Source: a virus. From it: 33,380 bases of DNA. Positions 1-8,722 of this stretch are shown one piece after another. The stretch spans positions 1-33,380 of IMG/VR virus record IMGVR_UViG_3300030389_000842; one strand, 5' to 3'. How positions within the stretch are numbered: position 1 is the first letter of the stretch; each line of letters starts with the position of its first letter. A program made the position numbers and the translations under genes. The notes below the pieces were generated by a model, which saw only the letters and a program-made list of their open reading frames with translations, was not told the origin of the DNA and did not search any database.

Positions 1-1305
1 ACTCAAGGTGCAATAGATGAGAATCAAAGTGGACTGACAGCAGGGCAGACATTCTTTGTGGATAAGAATGGTGCATTGCAATTAAGTACAACTGTTGCTG
101 CTTCAGTAGGAGCTTCTGTTAATGTAACATCTGGTGGTACACTTGGAGAACATCCTGCTGTAACATATGATAGTAACAGTAACAGATATGTTGCTGTTTT
201 TAGTGATGATGGTAATAGTGGATACGGCACTGCTGTAGTGGTTTCTGTTTCTGGAACTACCTGTAGTGTTGGCTCCTCTGTTGTATTCTCAGGTTCTTCA
301 AAAGGCACTGATATATCTATTGCATTTGATAGCAATGCTAACAAAGTTTTAATAGCATATAGAGATCAAGGTAACTCAAACTATGGCACTGCTGTTGTAG
401 GCACAGTAGATAACAGTGACAATAGTATATCTTTTGGAACACCTGCTGTATTTGAAAGTGCAACTGCACAATATATGGGAATGGATTTTGACTCTAATGC
501 TAATAAGTTTGTCATTGCATACAGAGATGGTGGTAATAGTGGACATGGAACTGCTGTTGTAGCAACAATATCTGGTACTGATGTTAGTTTTGGTACTCCT
601 GTTGTATTTAATGCTGCATCAAACTTTACAGATCCAACTCCAGTGACATTTGATAGTAGTAATAATAAAGTGCTTATTTCTTATAGAGACTCTGGAAATA
701 GTAATTACGGAACCTCTATTGTGGGAACTGTTAGCGGAACCGCTATTAGTTTTGGCACTGAGGCTGTGTTTGAAAGTGCAAACTCATCTGTTATAGGAAG
801 TGCTTTTGATAGTAGTAACAATAAAGTAGTTATAGGATATAGAGATGCAGGTAATAGTGGACATGGAACTGCTGTCGTAGCAACAATAAGTAGCACAAGT
901 GTTAGTTTTGGTACTCCCGTTGTATTTAATGCAGCAGGTATTCAGTATCCAGACCTTGCATTCAGCACTCAACTCAATAAAGTATTTATTGTTTATCAAG
1001 ATAATGAAACTGTAGTTAATGGCATTTTAGGAACTGTAAGCGATACATCTATTTCTTTTGGAAGTGAGATTTCTTTATCAGGGGCTTCATCAGGTAGTTC
1101 AGATTCTGGTGAGAGAACAGAATTAGGTGTAGCTTTTAATACAACTGATAATAACTTTGTTATTATTTCTATGCCTAAAGATGGATCTAGTGCAACTCAA
1201 GTATTTGCACATACAAGTGAAGAAGACTTATCAGGCTCACTATCAACAGATGCTGTAACAGCAGGAACAGCACTGTCTGCTACTAAGTTATTGGTGAAAG
1301 GGTAA
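1..1305 (+). CDS. Seven-repeat beta-propeller-like tail fibre protein (5' partial)
   Basis: The reading frame is open to the first base, so the N-terminus lies outside the window; a GTG at 58 is inside the frame and not a convincing start. After a short module (GLTAGQ..F/VDKNG) come seven repeats of about 50-58 residues with the pattern FDSxxNKVVIxYRDxGNSxxGTAVVGTVSGTxxSFGTPVVF, beginning near bases 157, 328, 487, 649, 808, 961 and 1135. The last is degenerate. Seven such beta-rich units suggest one seven-bladed propeller. The C-terminal VTAGTALSATKLLVKG matches the end of the next gene and is a common ending in marine phage fibre proteins. A role in receptor binding or virion decoration is inferred from position and composition. 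The gene ends two bases before the next ATG. Confidence 0.85.
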   Translation, partial: TQGAIDENQSGLTAGQTFFVDKNGALQLSTTVAASVGASVNVTSGGTLGEHPAVTYDSNSNRYVAVFSDDGNSGYGTAVVVSVSGTTCSVGSSVVFSGSSKGTDISIAFDSNANKVLIAYRDQGNSNYGTAVVGTVDNSDNSISFGTPAVFESATAQYMGMDFDSNANKFVIAYRDGGNSGHGTAVVATISGTDVSFGTPVVFNAASNFTDPTPVTFDSSNNKVLISYRDSGNSNYGTSIVGTVSGTAISFGTEAVFESANSSVIGSAFDSSNNKVVIGYRDAGNSGHGTAVVATISSTSVSFGTPVVFNAAGIQYPDLAFSTQLNKVFIVYQDNETVVNGILGTVSDTSISFGSEISLSGASSGSSDSGERTELGVAFNTTDNNFVIISMPKDGSSATQVFAHTSEEDLSGSLSTDAVTAGTALSATKLLVKG

Positions 1306-1936
1306 AGATGAGAACAGTACCACCAACAGAAAAAGGTAAATACAGAGCGATTGCATCTGGTGCTATAGCTAATGGTAAACCTGTTGTGGTTAATAGTGCA
1401 GGTACTGTTAGTGTGGTATCTGGAACAGCATTAACACTTGGTTCTGAAACAGAGTATACAAGTGACGCATCTAACTTTAATCGAGTAGCATTTGACAGTA
1501 ACAGCAATAGAATTGTTATTGCACATAAAAATGGAAGTAATAGTAATGGAACAGCTACTGTTGGTTCAGTAAGCGGTACGTCTATAACATTTGGAACTAC
1601 TGTTGCTTTCGATTCATCAGGTGAAGCAGAGTTTTATGGTATAGCTTTTGATTCAAACTCTAACAAAATAGTTATAGCTTATAGAGATACTACAGATAGC
1701 AACAAAGGTAAGGCAGTAGTTGGTACTGTAGATTCATCAGACAACAGTATAAGTTTTGGATCTGAAGCTACTTTTACAACTAACAATGCTGTATATATAG
1801 ATGCTTGTTTCGACAGTAGCACTAATAAAGTTGTTATCAGCTATACTGACTTTGGTAACAGTGGACATGGAACTGCTGTCGTAGCAACAGTAAGTGGTAC
1901 ATCTATCTCATTTGGTACTCCTGTTGTATTTAATAG
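532..1936 (+). repeat. DNA-level repeats inside and between the two propeller genes
   Basis: An 83-bp segment coding for GNSGHGTAVVATISGT..SFGTPVVFN occurs at 532-614 and 850-932 in the first gene and at 1854-1936 in the second. The first two copies differ at about nine positions; the third agrees best in its first half and its end. Other blades are far more diverged, so these segments look recently homogenised by recombination or gene conversion within and between genes. Confidence 0.8.
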
Positions 1937-2756
1937 CGCAAATAGCTCACATCCTCGTTGTGTTTATGATAGCAATGCAGAGAAAGTTGTTATAGCCTAT
2001 TATGATCTAGGAAATAGCTATAACCCTACTGGTATAGTAGGCACTGTATCAGGAACAGGTATATCTTTTGGTAGCGAAGCTACAACAGCATCTGTTACTG
2101 GTGGTGATTACATAGGGTTAGCATATGACAGCACTAATAACCGAATAGTATTTGCATATCACGATGACAGCAATAGTAGTTATGGAACAGCAGCAGTAGG
2201 CACTGTATCTGGAACAAGTATAAGTTTTGGAACCCCTGTAGTTTTTGAATCTGCTGACAACGCATATATTGATGCAACATTTGATGCCTCTACTGGAAAA
2301 GTAGTTATAGCATATAGAGATGTAGGTAATAGTAATTATGGTACATATGTTGTGGGAACAGTATCAGGTACATCAATATCTTTCGGAACACCTGCTACAT
2401 TTAATACTAACACAGAATACATAGGATTAGGTTATGACAGCAATGCAGAGCGAGTTGTTATATCATATAAAGATGCAGGTGATGGAGATGATGGCACTGT
2501 GAGAATATTACAGAATGCAGTACCATCAAACCTTACTACAGAAAACTACATTGGCATAGCTACAGGTGGATCATACGCAGATGGACAGAGTGTAACTGTA
2601 GATGTGATAGGCACAGTAAATAATGATCAGTCTAGCTTAACAGCAGGACAACAGTATTTTGTACAAGAAGATGGTACACTTGGATTAACAGCAGATAGTA
2701 CAAGTGTCGTAGCAGGTACTGCCATATCTGCAACAGAATTAATAGTAAAGGAATAA
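1308..2756 (+). CDS. Seven-repeat beta-propeller-like tail fibre protein, paralogue of the upstream gene
   Basis: This 482-residue protein starts two bases after the preceding stop, with GAAAGGG upstream of the ATG. The N-terminal module (IASGAIANGKPVVVNSAGTVSVV) and C-terminal module (IGIATGGSYADGQSVTV, LTAGQQYFVQEDGTLGLTAD, VVAGTAISATELIVKE) are of a type common in phage fibres. Between them are seven repeats starting near FDSNSNRIVIAH, FDSNSNKIVIAY, FDSSTNKVVISY, YDSNAEKVVIAY, YDSTNNRIVFAY, FDASTGKVVIAY and YDSNAERVVISY. They match the repeats of the upstream gene, with some stretches nearly identical in DNA. The complete head and tail modules show it is a full gene, not the broken end of its neighbour. 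A seven-bladed propeller and host-surface binding are inferences; no catalytic motif is visible. Confidence 0.88.
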   Translation: MRTVPPTEKGKYRAIASGAIANGKPVVVNSAGTVSVVSGTALTLGSETEYTSDASNFNRVAFDSNSNRIVIAHKNGSNSNGTATVGSVSGTSITFGTTVAFDSSGEAEFYGIAFDSNSNKIVIAYRDTTDSNKGKAVVGTVDSSDNSISFGSEATFTTNNAVYIDACFDSSTNKVVISYTDFGNSGHGTAVVATVSGTSISFGTPVVFNSANSSHPRCVYDSNAEKVVIAYYDLGNSYNPTGIVGTVSGTGISFGSEATTASVTGGDYIGLAYDSTNNRIVFAYHDDSNSSYGTAAVGTVSGTSISFGTPVVFESADNAYIDATFDASTGKVVIAYRDVGNSNYGTYVVGTVSGTSISFGTPATFNTNTEYIGLGYDSNAERVVISYKDAGDGDDGTVRILQNAVPSNLTTENYIGIATGGSYADGQSVTVDVIGTVNNDQSSLTAGQQYFVQEDGTLGLTADSTSVVAGTAISATELIVKE

Positions 2757-2759
2757 ATA

Positions 2760-2996
2760 ATGTTTGAAGAAATATCACCTGTAATTTTTTGGAACGTAGT
2801 ATTAACACTAGTGATCGGTCCTGCCATATGGATGTTTAGAAATCTTATGGCTGAAGTTAAACGTATTGATATATTATTAAATAGGACTAGAGAAGACTAC
2901 TCAACTAAGCAGGAACTTAGAGAAGACATGCGTATGGTGACAGAGGCACTGCATCGCTTAGAAGATAAGCTAGATAAGGTATTAGAAAAAAGGTAA
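2760..2996 (+). CDS. Small membrane-anchored coiled-coil protein (possible holin or virion accessory)
   Basis: This 78-residue protein has one clear N-terminal membrane segment (about residues 8-26, VIFWNVVLTLVIGPAIWMF). A highly charged helical tail follows (about 30-78) with heptad-like spacing of Leu/Ile/Val (LREDMRMVTEALHRLEDKLDKVLEKR). It starts three bases after the fibre gene, with AAAGGA upstream, and ends six bases before the large virion gene, so it is co-transcribed with late genes. One membrane span with a charged cytoplasmic tail is compatible with a class III-type holin, but also with a small structural protein. No family is recognised; the holin idea rests only on topology and position. 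Confidence 0.75.
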   Translation: MFEEISPVIFWNVVLTLVIGPAIWMFRNLMAEVKRIDILLNRTREDYSTKQELREDMRMVTEALHRLEDKLDKVLEKR

Positions 2997-3002
2997 TATA
3001 AG

Positions 3003-6000
3003 ATGGCACAGTTAGCAGGTTTTAAAGAATCAGGAATGCGTAAGATAGCTGACAGAATGGGCTACACAGGTCCAATGACAGGCTTTCAAGCATACTTACA
3101 GGAAAACCCTGATAAGCAACAGATGATGAATAGCTACGTAAACAAAGCTATGCTCATGGCTAGTGGTGGTTACGTGCGTAAGTTTCAAGAAGGTGGGTTT
3201 GCTTTGCCCCCCGGTTTTGACTCACAAACATATCTTGCATCTAATCCAGATGTTTTACAAGGTATATCAAGGGGTGAATTTGCTAGTGCAGAAGATCACT
3301 TTAGAAAGTTTGGTGGTGGTGAGAATAGATTTGGATCAGTTGGTGTGCCACAGCAGTTTTTACAAGCTGCTGATCAGGGTGGTACTACTACTCCTAACAT
3401 ACCCGGTGTTAGAGCAGATCAGGGTATTAGTGCAGGTGCAGCATCTAGTTACATACAAGCTAATCCTGATTTAGTTCAAGATGCATTGAGTAAGGGTATA
3501 GATGTTACACCGGGTGGTAGAGCAAGTAGTCAAGAAGTAGTTGATTATGCATTACGACACTATCTAAGCACAGGTTATAAAGAGGGTAGACCTCTAGGTG
3601 TTGGGCAAGAAGCACAACCAGTATTTGATGCAAGAGATACAGTACAACAACCACCAGCAGGTACAGATACACAACCACCAGCAGAAGGTAGTGTACTTAC
3701 TGATGAAGAAGTATCCACTATAGCTACGCAACCTGATCCTGACCGTACATTTGCTACATTTCAAGATTTACAGAATGCACCTAGAGAGAGCTTAACTCCA
3801 GAACAAGTGCACATACTTAACTTTTATTCTAGTACTCCAGAACAACAACAAGCTATAAATGCAATGCCAGAGTTTAGGAATGCACAGTTACCTGTTGGAC
3901 AGTATCAACCGGGTGTACGAGTAACTGCTTCTACTGAGACAGGAGGTGAAGCATCATCAGACCCAATATCAACAGGACCACTACCTAGTTGGCTTAAACC
4001 ACCACCACCCGGAAGTCCTGTTACTCAAGCAGTAACAACTTATACTAATCCACTAACAGGAGAAACGTATACAACATCTACAGGTGGATATAGTGTTGAT
4101 GTGGGTGATCAAACAGGCACACAACCACCATCAGGAGCTACAGGTGCTGGCTCTGTAAATAGTGCAGCAGTATTAGCTAACAGACCTGATGTTGCACAGG
4201 CCATACAAGCTGGTAATACTTTTGGTGTAGATCCAGCTACACTAGAAGGGCTGACACCTGAACAACGTAATCAAAGGTTAGCAGAAGCATGGTTTAACAC
4301 ATTTGGTAATCAAGAAGGTGTTAATCCTAATACTGGTTTATCTAACACACCTAGTAATTTTGATAATGTATCAGACCAAATAATCATGGACTACTTAGAT
4401 CAGTTTCCTGATTTACGTGAGGCATTTGGTGGACCTCCATATACTCCAGCTATACTGGCACAAGCTAGAGCACACTACGCTGACTTTGGTAGAAGAGAGA
4501 TAGCAGAAGGTAACAGAGCTAGACTAGTTCAATTTGATTTAACACCTCAACAGTTGCAATTAATGCGTTTTGCAAACGATGCTTATGAAAATCTTACGGA
4601 TGTAGAATTAAGAAGAACATATATACAAATGGGTGGTAATATACCTAACTTTGACAGGGGTGCTACGTTACTAAATACAGCACAATTACAATTATTAAGA
4701 GATGAGTTTCCTGATCTAGCTGGTATGAATGACTATGAATTACAGCAACATTTCATACAGTTTGGTAGACAGGAAATGTTGACAGGTAAACGAAAAAAGG
4801 TAGATGCTGTTTTACCTAAACCTTCTCCATATGCAGGACAACAAACTATAGGTGGTATTTCTACTGTTAGATTAGAAACTCCTACACTTGTAGGTGACAC
4901 TAAGTTACAGGCACAGAAAATAGCACAGCCCGGTGGTGCGGTTCCAACAGGAACAACACTACCTACCACTACAGGATTAGGAGAGGTTACAGGTGATTTG
5001 ACTGCTGATGTTTCAAAAGCTGGAACTGCTGCAACTGCTACAGCTACACCTCTTGGTCCAGATGGTGCATCAACAGTTACTGACACTGATTTTAAAAAAG
5101 CTCAAACCACTGTTGAAGGTGTAACTACTGGCACTGAAGGACAAGATGTAACTTTTACTCCTGACGCTGTTACAGGCAGAGTTTTAGCTACACCTAAAGC
5201 TGCACAGCAGGTTGGGTCTGCTGTTACAGGTCTTGATGCACCTGAAACTGAAGAGGTAGCACAAGCAGTTGCTGCCACACGACCTGATATGACTCCACAA
5301 GAAACTGTGCTGAATAATGCAATAGCAGAAAATGCAGCAAAATTTGTAGAAGAGATAGCAGCAGCTACAGCAACTCCTACTGAAACAGCCACAGTAAAAG
5401 GTCAACTTACTACATTACTAGCTGAGTTTGAAAAAGTGGATGAGATAGGTAATCCTATAAACCCACCTTGGGCAGCAGGTGCAATGAGAGCCGCTACTGC
5501 TGAGATGGTTAGGCGTGGTTTAGGTGCATCATCCATCGCTGGACAGGCTATCGTGCAAGCAGCAATGGAAGCAGCCCTGCCTATAGCACAAGCAGATGCA
5601 CAAATACAGGCACAGTTTGAAGGGCAGAACTTATCTAATAGACAACAGATGGCGGCGTTTTATGCACAGCAACGTGCAACTGCAATAGGACAAGAGTTCA
5701 CGCAAGAGTTTCAGGCACGTGTTACTAATGCGGCTAGAGTAGCCGACATAGCAGATAGAAACTTTACTGCTGAACAACAGGTTGTGTTAGAGAACAGCAG
5801 AGCAGTAAACACCTTAAGATTGCAGGATCTTAGTAACAAACAGGCTTTGACTCTAGCAGAAGCATCTTCATTAGCACAGTTAGATGTAGCTAATTTAAAC
5901 AACAGGCAACAGGCTGCTGTACAGGCTGCACAAGCATTCTTACAGAAAGATTTAACAGAGGCATCAAATGATCAACAGGTTGAGATATTTAATGCACAGA

Positions 6001-6587
6001 ATCGTATACAGGCCATACTTTCTGATACTGCTGCTGACAATGCACGTGCACAGTTTAATGCGTCATCAGAGAATCAGGTAGAGCAGTTCTTTGCTAACCT
6101 AGCTACACAAACTAGTCAGTTTAATAAAGCACAGGAAAATGCTATAAAACAGTTTGACGCAGGGCAAGAAAATGTTATAAATAGATTTAACGAGGAACTA
6201 GCCAATCAACGTGATCAGTTTAATGCACAGAATAGATTGGTGATAGATCAAAGCAATGCACAGTGGAGAAGATCCATAGCAACTGCTGATACACAAGCTA
6301 TCAACAGAGCCAATGAATTAAATGCTGCTGCATTACTAGACATATCTAATACTGCATATAACGATCTCTGGCAGTACTATGCAGACACTATGGAGTTTGC
6401 ATATCAAAGTGCTGAGAGTGAGCGTGACAGACAGATAAGACTAGCTATTGCAGAGCTACAGGCAAAAGTGACCACTGATGTAGAGGCAGCAAAACGTGAT
6501 CAGCAGTCTGCAATTGGCTTTGGTAAGTTGATTGGTACATTCCTAACAGCAGAGAAAGATAGTGTGTTAGGTAGTTTCTTAACATAA
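3003..6587 (+). CDS. Large virion structural protein with YLxxNPDV modules and 11-residue coiled-coil repeats
   Basis: This 1194-residue protein has an N-terminal segment MASGGYVRKFQEGG (near residues 52-65), a type seen in marine phage structural proteins. From about residue 72 to 600 there are several degenerate modules. The clearest is YLASNPDV...HFRKFGGGENR (78-109); others begin SYIQANPDL, AVLANRPDV, DYLDQFPDL and LLRDEFPDL, most ending in a H(Y/F)..(F/T)G(R/Y)(K/R)E(G/M)-like pattern. The middle is rich in Thr, Pro and Gly. The C-terminal third is Gln/Asn/Ala-rich, with consecutive 11-residue units from about residue 1039 (QFNKAQENAIK, QFDAGQENVIN, RFNEELANQRD, QFNAQNRLVID), as in a long right-handed coiled coil. 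A structural, tail-associated or internal, role is inferred. An isolated NPDV module is encoded at 16402-16554. Confidence 0.85.
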   Translation: MAQLAGFKESGMRKIADRMGYTGPMTGFQAYLQENPDKQQMMNSYVNKAMLMASGGYVRKFQEGGFALPPGFDSQTYLASNPDVLQGISRGEFASAEDHFRKFGGGENRFGSVGVPQQFLQAADQGGTTTPNIPGVRADQGISAGAASSYIQANPDLVQDALSKGIDVTPGGRASSQEVVDYALRHYLSTGYKEGRPLGVGQEAQPVFDARDTVQQPPAGTDTQPPAEGSVLTDEEVSTIATQPDPDRTFATFQDLQNAPRESLTPEQVHILNFYSSTPEQQQAINAMPEFRNAQLPVGQYQPGVRVTASTETGGEASSDPISTGPLPSWLKPPPPGSPVTQAVTTYTNPLTGETYTTSTGGYSVDVGDQTGTQPPSGATGAGSVNSAAVLANRPDVAQAIQAGNTFGVDPATLEGLTPEQRNQRLAEAWFNTFGNQEGVNPNTGLSNTPSNFDNVSDQIIMDYLDQFPDLREAFGGPPYTPAILAQARAHYADFGRREIAEGNRARLVQFDLTPQQLQLMRFANDAYENLTDVELRRTYIQMGGNIPNFDRGATLLNTAQLQLLRDEFPDLAGMNDYELQQHFIQFGRQEMLTGKRKKVDAVLPKPSPYAGQQTIGGISTVRLETPTLVGDTKLQAQKIAQPGGAVPTGTTLPTTTGLGEVTGDLTADVSKAGTAATATATPLGPDGASTVTDTDFKKAQTTVEGVTTGTEGQDVTFTPDAVTGRVLATPKAAQQVGSAVTGLDAPETEEVAQAVAATRPDMTPQETVLNNAIAENAAKFVEEIAAATATPTETATVKGQLTTLLAEFEKVDEIGNPINPPWAAGAMRAATAEMVRRGLGASSIAGQAIVQAAMEAALPIAQADAQIQAQFEGQNLSNRQQMAAFYAQQRATAIGQEFTQEFQARVTNAARVADIADRNFTAEQQVVLENSRAVNTLRLQDLSNKQALTLAEASSLAQLDVANLNNRQQAAVQAAQAFLQKDLTEASNDQQVEIFNAQNRIQAILSDTAADNARAQFNASSENQVEQFFANLATQTSQFNKAQENAIKQFDAGQENVINRFNEELANQRDQFNAQNRLVIDQSNAQWRRSIATADTQAINRANELNAAALLDISNTAYNDLWQYYADTMEFAYQSAESERDRQIRLAIAELQAKVTTDVEAAKRDQQSAIGFGKLIGTFLTAEKDSVLGSFLT

Positions 6588-6601
6588 TAAGGAAATAAAC
6601 A

Positions 6602-6796
6602 ATGATAAATGATCCAGCTAGAATAGCATACAAAAGTATTACACCCCTTGAGATAGAAGAGGAAAAACCAAAGAGAGGTTTACTATCAAAAGGCGGTAGT
6701 AGTAGAAAAGAAGGTGATATGTCACCCGGTGATATAGCTAGATATTACTATACACAACTAAGAAATGCTAGAAGGAACAGAACAGATGAGAGCTAG
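6602..6796 (+). CDS. Small basic protein of the virion operon, function unknown
   Basis: This 64-residue protein follows the large virion gene, with TAAGGAAAT upstream of its ATG. It is rich in Lys/Arg and Ser/Gly in the middle (KRGLLSKGGSSRKEGD) and ends in an Arg-rich helix-like tail (ARYYYTQLRNARRNR). Its last 11 bases overlap the preferred start of the next gene, suggesting translational coupling. I do not recognise a family. Its position among structural genes suggests a minor virion or assembly protein. Confidence 0.7.
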   Translation: MINDPARIAYKSITPLEIEEEKPKRGLLSKGGSSRKEGDMSPGDIARYYYTQLRNARRNRTDES

Positions 6797-7304
6797 AGAA
6801 CCTATAAATATAGATGGCCCTATTCCCGGAGAAAGTCTAACAGCAGAGTATGGTGGCAGACCTTGGCAGAAACCACCACAGTACTCCACTGTAGATGAGG
6901 CTATGCAGTTTTACATGCAAAGAATGGAAAACGATAAGTTTAAGGATGACTTACTAGATGTCATTGATAATGGCATACCTCTGACTATCATAGCTAATGC
7001 ACTACAGCTAGGGTCTGTGATGGAAGGTTATCACAGTGTAGATGTAGGTATACTTGTGCTACCTGCATTGGTTGAAAGTTTAGCACTAATAGCTGAGAAC
7101 AATGGTGTTACATACAAAACAGGTACAGAAGAGCAGGATGAGGGTATGACAGATACACAGTTTGCCCTTGCAGAAAAAGATATGTTAAACGAAGTTCAGG
7201 ACAGTATGTTAGATACTAGTGAGTTTGACATGTACGCTAATGAGGGTGCAGAAGAAGAAGAGGTTGAAGAAGAACCTGTTGGATTAATGTCTAGGAGAAT
7301 ATAA
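6786..7304 (+). CDS. Conserved marine-phage virion-region protein
   Basis: The protein is about 172 residues from the ATG at 6786, which has AAGGA nine bases upstream; an in-frame ATG at 6765 would add seven residues. Near the N-terminus it reads GESLTAEYGGRPWQKPPQYS followed by VDEAMQFYMQRM. A 'PW..PP....DEA..F' pattern is something I associate with a structural-region protein of marine T4-like and other marine phages. The middle (DVIDNGIPLTIIANALQLGSV) is helical and hydrophobic; the C-terminus is very acidic (EGAEEEEVEEEP). Its stop and the next start overlap as TAATG. The exact virion role is unknown. Confidence 0.75.
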   Translation: MRAREPINIDGPIPGESLTAEYGGRPWQKPPQYSTVDEAMQFYMQRMENDKFKDDLLDVIDNGIPLTIIANALQLGSVMEGYHSVDVGILVLPALVESLALIAENNGVTYKTGTEEQDEGMTDTQFALAEKDMLNEVQDSMLDTSEFDMYANEGAEEEEVEEEPVGLMSRRI

Positions 7305-8722
7305 TGAGTATATTTAATTTTATAGGCAGTGCTGGTGGTGCATTCGCAGATGTTGTTAGAGAACAAGACGCTAGAAGATCAAAAGAGAATGCGGCTCTAC
7401 GTAATACTCTTTTAACTAATTTTATTAATAACTCACAGAAAACAGTTGCACGTAAAAGAAAAGCAAACAGAGAGGCTGAAAAAGAATATAAACAACTTCT
7501 TTCTGTAGGTTACTCAAAAGCAACTGCTGCTGCATTTGTTAGACAGGGTGTGGCTAAAGACTACTATGAAAAAACATTAGACTTTGCATCTAAAGGTATA
7601 AATTTAGCAGAAGCAATAAACATAACGCATCCTAATTTAGGTAGCTCATCTGCATCAGATGAAACAAAAGCATCTGAAGTTGCTAATATTAATACAGATG
7701 ATTATCTTCCCTACTCAGATCCAACAAGTGTAGATATACCAGAACCTGTTAAAATAGCAGGTCCGAGTTTAACTAGGGGTCCAGCAACTGTTGATTTTGG
7801 TGAAACTGCTAAAATGCTAGGGTTGAAACCTACAGATACTAGTGTAGATACCGACAAGCTACCCGATACAGTTGTTAAAATAGATCCAGCTAAAATTGTA
7901 AAACCAAAGATTCCATCATCTATCTCTGGTTTAAAGGCTTCTTTACTATTAAAGCGGTTTGAGTTAGAAGATGCTGGAAAAACAGATACTGACGAATACG
8001 AGAGAATAGAAGAAAAATTAGCGATCATTAAAAATAGTGAGCGTAAAGAAAAAACTGGCACAGAAACAAAACTGCCACCAATAATAGAAAGAAAAACAAA
8101 TAGCTATGTTAACGATGTTTTAAGAGCAACAGAGTTTAATAATTTCGATGATATGCCTAATCCAGATACTAGAAATATACCAGAACAACTAAGAGATGCT
8201 GTAAGAGGTAAAATAATAACAGGTGTTCAAATAGATAAAAGTATTAATGCCATACGTACTATACAAGAAGGCACTAAGATTATTAATAAACTTATCAATA
8301 ATTATACTGAAGAAGATAAGTACCAAACTCCGCAACTAATGGATAGAGTAGCAAATGTAAAAGACTTACAACTATCACAGTTAAAAGATGCATCAAATAC
8401 GTTTGCTAAAAATTTAAATGCTTATATTTTCTATGACAGTAAATTAGAAAAGCCAGCTAAAGCAGTTTTAACGAGTAAGTTACAAAGTGATTTAATTAAA
8501 TACAACTATAGTTCTGCGGAAGAAGCAATGAAAAACACAAATAAAATACCTATAGGTTCTTTTGTTAGAATGGACTCAATTGTGGCTATTTACACTGGAA
8601 TGAAAGATGCATATGACAAGCTTGAGTCTTTTTATGATCTAAAAGATCTAAATAATCCTTCTAATCCATTACTTTACAAAACTATAAAAGATAAATTTGG
8701 ACTACAGGACAAAGTAAAATGA
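7304..8722 (+). CDS. Virion-region protein of unknown function (472 aa)
   Basis: This 472-residue, Lys- and Asp-rich protein begins with a short hydrophobic stretch (MSIFNFIGSAGGAFADVV). A charged helix follows, with coiled-coil character (KTVARKRKANREAEKEYKQL). The region from about residue 120 to 210 is low-complexity, rich in Pro, Thr and Ser, and probably a linker. The C-terminal half is helical (MDRVANVKDLQLSQLKDA and following). It is coupled to the preceding gene by TAATG and to the following one by ATGA. I recognise no enzyme motif. Its place before the large internal-protein-like gene suggests a virion or ejection-complex component. Confidence 0.75.
   Translation: MSIFNFIGSAGGAFADVVREQDARRSKENAALRNTLLTNFINNSQKTVARKRKANREAEKEYKQLLSVGYSKATAAAFVRQGVAKDYYEKTLDFASKGINLAEAINITHPNLGSSSASDETKASEVANINTDDYLPYSDPTSVDIPEPVKIAGPSLTRGPATVDFGETAKMLGLKPTDTSVDTDKLPDTVVKIDPAKIVKPKIPSSISGLKASLLLKRFELEDAGKTDTDEYERIEEKLAIIKNSERKEKTGTETKLPPIIERKTNSYVNDVLRATEFNNFDDMPNPDTRNIPEQLRDAVRGKIITGVQIDKSINAIRTIQEGTKIINKLINNYTEEDKYQTPQLMDRVANVKDLQLSQLKDASNTFAKNLNAYIFYDSKLEKPAKAVLTSKLQSDLIKYNYSSAEEAMKNTNKIPIGSFVRMDSIVAIYTGMKDAYDKLESFYDLKDLNNPSNPLLYKTIKDKFGLQDKVK

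Noticed and set aside
24-999. Several minus-strand ORFs inside the fibre genes
   Set aside because: They are mirror images of the repeat-rich plus-strand coding sequence, with low-complexity products rich in Leu, Val, Thr and Ser and no ribosome sites.
1283-1310. Possibility that the two propeller proteins are one gene split by a stop codon
   Set aside because: The second gene has its own ribosome site and both have complete, related C-terminal modules, so two genes are more likely than one broken gene.
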